Assembly (NCBI GenBank): GCA_040437565.1
Contig: JBDOQK010000056.1
Span: 62,001-126,000, forward strand
Direction of reading: 5' to 3'
From: Albugo candida
Taxonomy: Eukaryota; Oomycota; Peronosporomycetes; Albuginales
Length of the DNA: 64,000 nucleotides
In this document: piece by piece, positions 56,422 through 64,000 of the stretch
Layout of the letters: every line of letters starts with the position of its first letter
How positions within the stretch are numbered: the first letter of the stretch is position 1
The notes under the pieces: generated by a model
The model's database searches: none
What the model saw: the letters and a program-made list of their open reading frames with translations, nothing else
Told to the model about the DNA's origin: nothing
Made by a program: the position numbers and the translations under genes

Positions 56422-59400
56422 TCAGACAATGTCCATAATAAGTGCTACACCTGCCAGCACCCAACGCGCAGAAACAGATTTAGTCTTCATTTGTGCCGAA
56501 AACACGTATGTGGGACCTCGGGACTCAGTCTTGTAGCAAGGGCACAAATACGACCCTTTTGTGTCGAGTTTTTCCGCCGCGATAGCCTTACAATTGATAA
56601 CGGGCATGGGGCAATACATTTCTTTAGGATGCGATTTATCGATTGTGTTGTTCTGTGCGTCCCATCGAGCGCCCATCAACGAGAGACCGTGGATGTATGC
56701 TCCATCACGCGAAGGAGCGTCAATTTCAATGTTTTTTCGCTTCAGCACATCTGTCTGAATCACGAGTTTGTCAAGCTCCCACTGATTTTTTTGAGCTGTT
56801 ACTTGCATGATCGCTGTCAGGAACGACTGGGGATTGATCATACCCGATATCCAAGTCACTCGAGGGATTTCAGACGGATTTTGTGTCCATTCTTCCAATT
56901 GCTGGAGACGCTGTTCGAGATTGACAAGCCAGGATCCTAATGGACGTAACGAAGGGTATGCGAATTTTTCCCAGGATTTCGGGACGCGATCGAGGAAAAG
57001 AGAATCCTGGACTGCTTCCATAGCGTCTGAAATCGTCAGCTCCCCAGCAAAACCGAGTTGTAGCTCGCTAAGCGATCGTGTGATCTCAGCCAGTAACACG
57101 TTCATTGCATCACATTCCTGTAAAAATACATTCTGATACGGCCCCATATCCTCCAAATTTCGTATAATGTCGTCACAATCGAATTTCTTCTCGCCAACTC
57201 GCGAAATGATCATTTCCGCAGCCGTTTTGGCGACCTCTAAAGGACTCATTGTGCTGTCGCCTGAAGCAGCATCGCGAGGCTGCAGCTCCATCAGAGTTTG
57301 GAATAGAGTGTCACTCTGCGTCGTACGAAAGTTGATTTCTGCATTCGGATGCAAACCAAACGCCAGTGGTGAGTCCGTCTTGAGCTCTGTCTCAATGTGC
57401 TCGAGATATTTGTCGTAGGAGGATGGGGAGATCGACATGAATGAAGGCCCTTTTTCATCGACAATGAATGGGAACATCTCCATCTCATCCAAAAGCTCGT
57501 CACGCATGTAGAAATCCAAATACGTATTGGCAAGAAGTCGGTCGAAATCATTCACAATGTGACCTCCATACATAATCTCTCCGAAAATGTACTTGAGATC
57601 CGCCCAGGGGATTTTCCCACCTGCAGAATTGTCCATGTAATTCTGCAGACAAATCGCCGAGTCTCGCAAGTCTCCAAGCGAGAATGGATACATCATATTG
57701 AATCCAAGCGGTCCGTACATTTTCCGTTCCATCAGCACAGCGTGGAAATGGCACAAACCGAAAAGAATCGATTTGATTTTACCTTCCGCTTCTTCGATGT
57801 AATCCTTTGGAAAGCTCACAAATGCACGTTTTAAATTGGCTTTCAGTCCGCTTGGTGGCTCATTCGTAAGTTTGATACAGCGATTAAGGACTCCAATTGG
57901 AATCGCGTTGCTCGGATCCGATGTGAGGAACAGACGGAATGCTTTATGGGATCCTTCCAACGCGAATTCATCGAGCTTTTTCTCTAAAAGGACCAGCCAG
58001 CGAGGCATCAGATGGATATTATTTAAAATGACCCAATGACCACTACGATGAGCGACTTCGAGTCGATCCATTGCGTAGATATCCTGACCTTGGCCCATCG
58101 ATACATTGTGATACGAAACACCGCGCTCAAAGCCGTATTTGACACTCAATTTATCGACTCCTGCGACCACATCGGCTCCAGGCGATAGAATGAAATACAA
58201 CGGTGTCGATGGAGTCGAGTCCGAGTACGCGCTGTCCATGACTTGAATCGAATTAAGAGCTGAATCACAGTCGCAATAATTACTTCCATTCGGAAGCACA
58301 CGACGGATAAACTCACTCATTGCAACTGTCACACGATCGCGTCGAAGACAACGCACAACCAAAAGCTTCAGAAAAGGAGTTCGATCCAGCGTTGCCCAGT
58401 CAAGAGGAAGCTTTTCGGATTCAGGCGTTGGATGATTGTACCATTCACGAAATCGAGAAGAAGCTTCTTTCATATCTTGTGGAAGCTTTGCAAATTCTTC
58501 GAGTTGAGCTAACGCATTGATCCCAATCCATTGCGAAGTCGGTAGCCATTCAATGGGATTTTGGTCTCCTTCAGAATCATTTGCTGAAAACTTTTTTGGA
58601 CCGCGTACGAGGAACTGCATATACGAATCGGGAACACGTACATCATCCCCGAGAATTCCTCTTTGCATGAGATTGAATGTGAGCTGACAGAGGAATATGA
58701 GTTTATGAGCTTCGAAAAGGCCTCGAGAGACCCACGTATATGTGGTTAATCGCAAGGATTCTCGAAGATTGGACACTCTTTCCTGCTGTTTGTCACTGGG
58801 AAGCGCTCGATCAATGGCGTTGTAAAAGAACGTAATGAATGAATCCAACGAGTAGCGATACATATGATCAATGGCGCTCAGTGTTGTAAGGAGAAAGTAG
58901 AGCATGGCTCCCTCTGCAGCCACGGGACGATACCACTCTCTTGTTGTGTTGATGATAATCTCCGTCTCCTGATTCCTCTTCACAGATATGGAGATATCAG
59001 TAGCCTTCTTCTTAGTCTCTTCCAACGACTCGATCAATGGAACATCGCTCAGAATATCGTCAGGAGCATTCGCAAGTCTTTCCAGCAACTGATCTTCCAA
59101 CTCGACCAAATCGATCTTGAATTTCTGAAAGGCGACCACGAGCTCTTGTTTTTGTCGCTCGAGTTCAGGCTGTTCTTTTTTGACAACTTTCTCCAGCAAT
59201 TGATCCTCGAGACCGCTCTCCGTAGCGATAAAGTTGATCAGTGTGCATTGAGCAGCGATTTCTGGCTTGTAGTGTGGATTCGATAGCTTTGTTTGAAGGT
59301 ACATGAAAAAGTTGAGATCGTATTGCACTTCTTCTCCGGCTAACTTCAGGTACAAGCTCGTCGAGGATCCACCCTTTTTGTACACAGCCCGACCGAGCAC

Positions 59401-62400
59401 AGGATCGAGTGTTGGATCGATTTCCTCGCTTATATTCTCAATGATGACCACAGATCCATTTACGATAGCACTTTCCATCTTCCGTAACCACCCGTGCTGA
59501 CTCAATTGCAACACAATCAAATTCCGATCCTTTTCTTTCTCACGAAGCCATTTGATTCCTTGCAGCTGAGGATCAATCACCAGAGGCCATCGCTTGCAAC
59601 TTGTGATAATCGCTCCATTTTCGATCGAAATTCGATCCGCAGGAAGTCCATCACTCATCATTTTCGCATTTTTACCTTCTGTGGTCAATAGAGAGAGTGG
59701 ATCGATACCGTCCGTGATTGGAATCCCTTTGGCTACGAGATCTGGAAACCATTTTTGCTGCCACAATTCCTTCCGCACAGTCTGATCGAATGCGCCGATA
59801 TAGGACACAAATGCCGCTGCCAGCAATGAATTACCAACAACCATCACACCCGAATGCTTGAGCTGCTCAATTTCGATTCCCCAACGCTCATTCTCACTCG
59901 CAAGTCCATTCACAAGCTTTCCAGCCAGCGCTAAACGATTCTCGCACGATTCTTTCATCTGTTCGACTTTGAGTTTTTCTTCCGTGGCTTGACGTAACGT
60001 ATTCTCAAGCACTTCCAATCGCTTTTGCACCTCTGCAACTTGACTCATCGCACGTGCCAATTGGTCTTCGGCCTCCTCTTTCTTCTTCTTAGAAGCTTCC
60101 AGCGAATCCATCAGTGGCTTCACGCGTACATAGATGCGATTAAACGTGTAAATATTGACGACCCACGAGCATAAATTCGCAGCAGCCGATGATTTAGATG
60201 CCATTTTCTCAGCTGTAAACTCTGGATCAGCTACTAACGGCTCAATACGTGCGATATCAGCCTCGGGAATGTCTTCGCCTTTGAATTCTTTAAGTGCATC
60301 CAAGAAAGCCCCAGCATTATTCATCATCTTTTTCGCTCGATCCCATTTATGATTCTTATATTCTTTTTCCACCAGAATCAAGCACGCTTTCGTCACATTA
60401 TCCACACCGGCTGGAGGCTTTGGCAGAGATTTCAGTTCCGTAATTGCTGGTTTCGACAGACAATCTACCGCCGAGGCCGCAGCATCCATCGCAGGCTTGG
60501 CCTGACTCAATTCCTTCTCTGCTTGAGCAGCTAATTCCGCTGCAGCTGCACTCGCCGCTTCCGCTTTCTGCTTCTCTTTATTCGCGTAATCCTGCTGGAC
60601 CTCAGCTGCGGCTTTTTCTCGACCCATTTGCTCTAAAAGCTGATCCGTAGACGCTTGTTTCTCCGCAACTTTAAGCATCGTGTGCTTGAGATCGACCTGT
60701 AATTCTGCCACATCCGCTGCCGTCTTTCGAAGTGTGGAAAGCCCGTCATCCAAACGCGTAATCTGTTTTTGTATCTCTGCTTTTTTCGCTTGCAGGAGAA
60801 TCTCATAAAACGAAATAAGCTCTAAAAACGATTTCGGTGTCACGTAATTGTACCGCCGCTGTGTCTCATAATACTTTTTGCTCATTTCCGTCACAGAGAT
60901 ATGCACATCGGCCATGTGGTTGGCGAGACTGTCCTGTAATCGCGGGGCTTCCGGGTCATTCGCTTGCTCGGGGATGAGGTCGGGAATTTTCTCCAAAAAG
61001 CTCGTTGCGACTCGGACAAGTGCATCACGAGGCCACGGATGAAACCAATCGATTACAGCACAATTGATCAAGCCTGGGAATCGTCTTGCTCGGATTCGAA
61101 ACACTGCTCCAACAGGTGAGAAGCACATAATGATCCGGAAATTGTTTTGTACACGCTCAAGTAAGAATTCCATCAGTGCGTCCAACGTGTCTGGAACACC
61201 ATTCGCCTTTGCTTCATTACGCAGACTACCCAGCACGCCATCCAAATCTTCCTTGGCAAAGAGATCGGGGATCCAGCCGGAAGACAGCATGTCGTTGATA
61301 TACACGAGGAACCGCTCATTCACAATTTGTGAATCGGTCACCAGGAACACTGTGGGGATCCCTTGAACCCCAGCAGCTTTGATCATTTCCTGCAAGCTTT
61401 CTTTAAAGTCTTCGATTCGAACATTCGATGTGATTGCCAATTGTCGTACGTCAAAGCCGCAAATATGAGCTGCGAGCCTCGAAAGCGATTGTTTCCCACT
61501 CCCACCGACTCCAATTAGCATTGCATTTCCACCTGGATTCCCGATAATTCGCACAATTCGCGTGACATGTTCCATGGCGTTGTCAAAAAGCTCTAATTTC
61601 ATCATCGAATACTTGGAATTATAATCTTCCAATTGCTCCATTAACACCTTATTGAGCTGCTTCATAGAGCTCACAGCCGTATAGCTTTTCTCGGAGCCTA
61701 CGGGAGGCGATGCAAAGTCTGTAAAGATATTCACAAAGGGAACTTCCACAGCATCTCCAAACAATACGCTGAGATCGACGTCCCCGGGCAAAAGCTTCTT
61801 CGCAAGCTCGCGAATGTGTCGATGGAATTTCGCAATGTCGTCCTCGTTGATAAGTCGATCACAAAACACTCGAGTGGCTTCATGGACCCACAATGTGGCA
61901 AATGATATCGTTGTTATAAAGTTCTCAGGACGACTTCGAGTGAGTCCTTGAAAGATATTGGAAATCTCGCGCATGTTCCAATTGTACACAAACTTTGTTG
62001 CACTCGGAAGGAATTTCGATACCATTTCTTCATGCAAAAGGATGGAGAGATTCACAAAGACTTCCGAGGCTTCCGTGATGGCCGATGAAAAGGATCCGTA
62101 AGAGCCATTTTCACCGATCAGATGACCACGCAAGATCGAGTTATAAATCGTTCGTAGATCCTCTCGACTCGGCATCAAGCACGAAAAAATTGCGTAATGT
62201 CTTTGAAGTCGTTCGTCGATGAGAAATGACCCGGCAGTTGGATTCATCGCCGAAAGGAATTGTACGTCGACAATCTCTTTCCGAAATCCCAAATCTGTCC
62301 GATCGAAAATCGTTTTATAATCCAAATGCTGTCGTAAAAGCGCCAAGGCATTTTGTGTCCCGTACGTCTCCACAAACGGAAGATTGAGATCATCGATAAA

Positions 62401-64000
62401 GTAAATCAATCGCTTGGTCGCTGGAGGTCCAAACATACGTCCGGAACGCTTATCGATCGGAGACTCGAGCTGTTGCTGTAGCTTGAAGGAATCCGTGTAG
62501 TAATTCATATTGATGATCGAATGTATCATTCCTTCGTCTATTTCGCGGAGGTATTTCTTCAGAATCGTTGTTTTTCCTGTTCCACTGCCACCCACCAACA
62601 TAGCCGGACGCTGGCGAGAGACTAACGTATCGATAAGGAATCGGATACGAACAGTGTCCATCGTCGACACGACGATCGCATTGAATGGGCTGTCGTGTTG
62701 TCCGATGCATTGAGGCACATACTTTGGCACTTTAGCAGACCAATGCTCCAAATCGTTTGTCTCGGCGTTGTAAAAGTAATCAAAGCATAAGCCTTCCTTC
62801 GGGTACCGAATGCCTGTCGTTGTCGTACTGGAGCTCGTATTCGACGTAGCGGGCGCTGATGAAGTAGCTGTTCCACTACTTCTTGTACCGCTGGAGCCTT
62901 CCGAAAGAGAAGAAAACATCGACATCCAAAGCTCATGAAAGTTTTTACGATAATCCACACTTTTATCCGTCGTCAGGGGTCCACCAAACGCCCACGTCGC
63001 ACAGAATACAAACACCACTTCCACGACTTCCTGTGTCTTCTTCTCGGGCACAAGTAGCGGTAAAAGTCCTTCCAATAAGTAGCAAATCGTAGACACCTGA
63101 TTGATCAATCGAACGGGAACCACTTGCTTGAAGCCTTTACGCATTATATCGGCTACAGGATCCACATACTTTTCAAAAAGAACGGGTAAGAAGGTCTTCT
63201 CCGCTTCATCCGATCGATCCGCGATCCACGATTCCACAAAAGGCCTCCATCCAATGTCCGTCTCGTTGATGTAGAGGATCCCTGCACGCGATACGGTCGC
63301 AGGTGTCGCGTTCTTTAACGAATTGATTTCGAATACCATTCGCATTGCATTACTCAATGGAATCCTCTCATTAGAAACCAGCGTCAAGACTTTATTATCG
63401 TCCATGACCGTGTTCATCGACTCGATCCATACGGCGTCAATGTCTCCGTCGAGCACGACCCATTTATACGTCTGTGACTCGGAGAAGCCTTGTTCTGCGT
63501 AGTTTTTCGACATTCCTCGCATGATGATCGATAACACTCCATCTTTCCAGTCTTTCGACAGCGTCATGTACCCATACAGCTCGTCGGAAGTCACTGCTTT
63601 GGGATTCAATGTCTCATACACACATACTTTCTTCTCCTTGTCGAGATTCCAACATTTTGCCAAGGTCTGCCACGTCGTTGTCTTGGCGCATCCCGCGGGA
63701 CCCAAAAGCATCACCGAATGACGAACATCGATAAGCTCTTGCAATTGACACACTTTGAGCACGAAGCTGTCTTCATGCTGGAGATTGTGCTGTTTGCACA
63801 CAGTGACGCATTTTTCTTTGAGAGTTGCATTCACTTTCGGAAGCACTTCTGTTCCAATGAATAAATCTTTGATAAGTCGTAAGAAAATCGGTGTGTCGTG
63901 ATGCGGGATCTTGGGCGTGTTAAAGTCTCGCAGCGCACGCATCAGCACTTTGTCTTCGTGGACGTCAGGCTCTGCTCGTTTCAAGATCCCCGCCACGCGT
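56422..64000 (-). CDS. Axonemal dynein heavy chain, outer-arm type, C-terminal part (5' end beyond window)
   Basis: Motor subunit driving flagellar beating. 2,524 codons without an intron or stop run from the window edge to 56422. Order: end of AAA1/linker region, AAA2 P-loop GPAGCAKTTTW with DGDIDAVWIESMNTVMDDNK, AAA3 P-loop GGSGTGKTTILKKYL, AAA4 P-loop GVGGSGKQSLSRL, NCAVIDWFHPWPRDAL before the stalk, the antiparallel coiled-coil stalk with microtubule-binding tip (QTVRKELWQQ... region after KMKESCENRL-type helices), AAA5, AAA6, and the dynein C-terminal domain ending ARWVLAGVALIMDIV. The AAA2 block LMRALRDFNTPKI and the order of motifs best fit outer-arm beta/gamma chains (DNAH9/11/17 group). 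AAA1 with the main ATPase site is outside the window. Confidence 0.93.
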   Translation of the reverse strand, partial: RVAGILKRAEPDVHEDKVLMRALRDFNTPKIPHHDTPIFLRLIKDLFIGTEVLPKVNATLKEKCVTVCKQHNLQHEDSFVLKVCQLQELIDVRHSVMLLGPAGCAKTTTWQTLAKCWNLDKEKKVCVYETLNPKAVTSDELYGYMTLSKDWKDGVLSIIMRGMSKNYAEQGFSESQTYKWVVLDGDIDAVWIESMNTVMDDNKVLTLVSNERIPLSNAMRMVFEINSLKNATPATVSRAGILYINETDIGWRPFVESWIADRSDEAEKTFLPVLFEKYVDPVADIMRKGFKQVVPVRLINQVSTICYLLEGLLPLLVPEKKTQEVVEVVFVFCATWAFGGPLTTDKSVDYRKNFHELWMSMFSSLSEGSSGTRSSGTATSSAPATSNTSSSTTTTGIRYPKEGLCFDYFYNAETNDLEHWSAKVPKYVPQCIGQHDSPFNAIVVSTMDTVRIRFLIDTLVSRQRPAMLVGGSGTGKTTILKKYLREIDEGMIHSIINMNYYTDSFKLQQQLESPIDKRSGRMFGPPATKRLIYFIDDLNLPFVETYGTQNALALLRQHLDYKTIFDRTDLGFRKEIVDVQFLSAMNPTAGSFLIDERLQRHYAIFSCLMPSREDLRTIYNSILRGHLIGENGSYGSFSSAITEASEVFVNLSILLHEEMVSKFLPSATKFVYNWNMREISNIFQGLTRSRPENFITTISFATLWVHEATRVFCDRLINEDDIAKFHRHIRELAKKLLPGDVDLSVLFGDAVEVPFVNIFTDFASPPVGSEKSYTAVSSMKQLNKVLMEQLEDYNSKYSMMKLELFDNAMEHVTRIVRIIGNPGGNAMLIGVGGSGKQSLSRLAAHICGFDVRQLAITSNVRIEDFKESLQEMIKAAGVQGIPTVFLVTDSQIVNERFLVYINDMLSSGWIPDLFAKEDLDGVLGSLRNEAKANGVPDTLDALMEFLLERVQNNFRIIMCFSPVGAVFRIRARRFPGLINCAVIDWFHPWPRDALVRVATSFLEKIPDLIPEQANDPEAPRLQDSLANHMADVHISVTEMSKKYYETQRRYNYVTPKSFLELISFYEILLQAKKAEIQKQITRLDDGLSTLRKTAADVAELQVDLKHTMLKVAEKQASTDQLLEQMGREKAAAEVQQDYANKEKQKAEAASAAAAELAAQAEKELSQAKPAMDAAASAVDCLSKPAITELKSLPKPPAGVDNVTKACLILVEKEYKNHKWDRAKKMMNNAGAFLDALKEFKGEDIPEADIARIEPLVADPEFTAEKMASKSSAAANLCSWVVNIYTFNRIYVRVKPLMDSLEASKKKKEEAEDQLARAMSQVAEVQKRLEVLENTLRQATEEKLKVEQMKESCENRLALAGKLVNGLASENERWGIEIEQLKHSGVMVVGNSLLAAAFVSYIGAFDQTVRKELWQQKWFPDLVAKGIPITDGIDPLSLLTTEGKNAKMMSDGLPADRISIENGAIITSCKRWPLVIDPQLQGIKWLREKEKDRNLIVLQLSQHGWLRKMESAIVNGSVVIIENISEEIDPTLDPVLGRAVYKKGGSSTSLYLKLAGEEVQYDLNFFMYLQTKLSNPHYKPEIAAQCTLINFIATESGLEDQLLEKVVKKEQPELERQKQELVVAFQKFKIDLVELEDQLLERLANAPDDILSDVPLIESLEETKKKATDISISVKRNQETEIIINTTREWYRPVAAEGAMLYFLLTTLSAIDHMYRYSLDSFITFFYNAIDRALPSDKQQERVSNLRESLRLTTYTWVSRGLFEAHKLIFLCQLTFNLMQRGILGDDVRVPDSYMQFLVRGPKKFSANDSEGDQNPIEWLPTSQWIGINALAQLEEFAKLPQDMKEASSRFREWYNHPTPESEKLPLDWATLDRTPFLKLLVVRCLRRDRVTVAMSEFIRRVLPNGSNYCDCDSALNSIQVMDSAYSDSTPSTPLYFILSPGADVVAGVDKLSVKYGFERGVSYHNVSMGQGQDIYAMDRLEVAHRSGHWVILNNIHLMPRWLVLLEKKLDEFALEGSHKAFRLFLTSDPSNAIPIGVLNRCIKLTNEPPSGLKANLKRAFVSFPKDYIEEAEGKIKSILFGLCHFHAVLMERKMYGPLGFNMMYPFSLGDLRDSAICLQNYMDNSAGGKIPWADLKYIFGEIMYGGHIVNDFDRLLANTYLDFYMRDELLDEMEMFPFIVDEKGPSFMSISPSSYDKYLEHIETELKTDSPLAFGLHPNAEINFRTTQSDTLFQTLMELQPRDAASGDSTMSPLEVAKTAAEMIISRVGEKKFDCDDIIRNLEDMGPYQNVFLQECDAMNVLLAEITRSLSELQLGFAGELTISDAMEAVQDSLFLDRVPKSWEKFAYPSLRPLGSWLVNLEQRLQQLEEWTQNPSEIPRVTWISGMINPQSFLTAIMQVTAQKNQWELDKLVIQTDVLKRKNIEIDAPSRDGAYIHGLSLMGARWDAQNNTIDKSHPKEMYCPMPVINCKAIAAEKLDTKGSYLCPCYKTESRGPTYVFSAQMKTKSVSARWVLAGVALIMDIV

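Noticed and set aside
1-64000. tRNA, rRNA, CRISPR or bacterial-type operon features
   Set aside because: None seen; the sequence is eukaryotic with spliceosomal introns throughout.

Overview
The window looks like nuclear DNA of an oomycete, most likely a white-rust (Albugo-like) genome. The organism call is inference. What I can see: compact eukaryotic genes on both strands, very short GT-AG introns (about 43-68 nt, often with a CTGAC/CTAAC/TACTAAT-like branch site), a TTTAGGG-type telomeric motif, flagellar genes expected of a zoospore-forming organism, and a scaffold built from contigs joined by fixed 100-N gaps. I found no rRNA, tRNA, CRISPR or recognisable transposase, reverse transcriptase or capsid gene.

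Layout. 1-13 kb is dense housekeeping: a CFAP57-like flagellar protein (partial), UPF2 (nonsense-mediated decay), an SLC25A44-like mitochondrial carrier, and divergently from it the RecQ4/YprA-type helicase HRQ1. 14-20 kb is sparse: an IFI6/IFI27 (ISG12)-domain protein, a possible small secreted peptide and several coding-like fragments I could not assemble. 20-36 kb is dense again: a small hypothetical gene, DBP8/DDX49 RNA helicase, a Thr/Pro/Arg/Gln-rich protein, a pyruvate dehydrogenase E3BP/E2-like protein, a small hypothetical gene tail to tail with RPA3, SEC66, a coiled-coil protein, a PH-domain protein, a TLS1/C9orf78 homologue, a tail-anchored coiled-coil protein and a complex I 20.9-kDa-type subunit. 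36-45 kb is an accessory, rearranged region: a seven-exon unrecognised gene, frame-broken coding remnants, a 42-bp coiled-coil repeat array, an inverted segmental duplicate of the 23-24.7 kb locus, an interstitial telomeric tract, and a direct duplication whose second copy abuts OTC. 45-64 kb is dense: ornithine carbamoyltransferase, the spliceosomal helicase Aquarius, an AddB-like P-loop/Fe-S nuclease protein, two uncharacterised genes, and the C-terminal 2,524 residues of an outer-arm-type dynein heavy chain.

Assembly caution. At six of the nine gaps the sequence on the two sides is the same (148 to 1,243 bp), so the apparent duplications inside UPF2, DBP8, the PH gene, the 54-55 kb gene, the ISG12 locus and the 41 kb locus are unmerged contig overlaps. 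Collapsing each overlap restores one open frame in every protein-coding case.

How the genes fit together: CFAP57 and the dynein chain are axonemal; UPF2, Aquarius, DBP8 and TLS1 cover RNA decay, splicing and ribosome biogenesis; HRQ1, RPA3 and the AddB-like protein handle DNA; SLC25A44, E3BP, the complex I subunit and OTC are mitochondrial. They are not an operon; the common theme is compact packing with divergent starts as close as 21 bp and convergent stops 4 bp apart.
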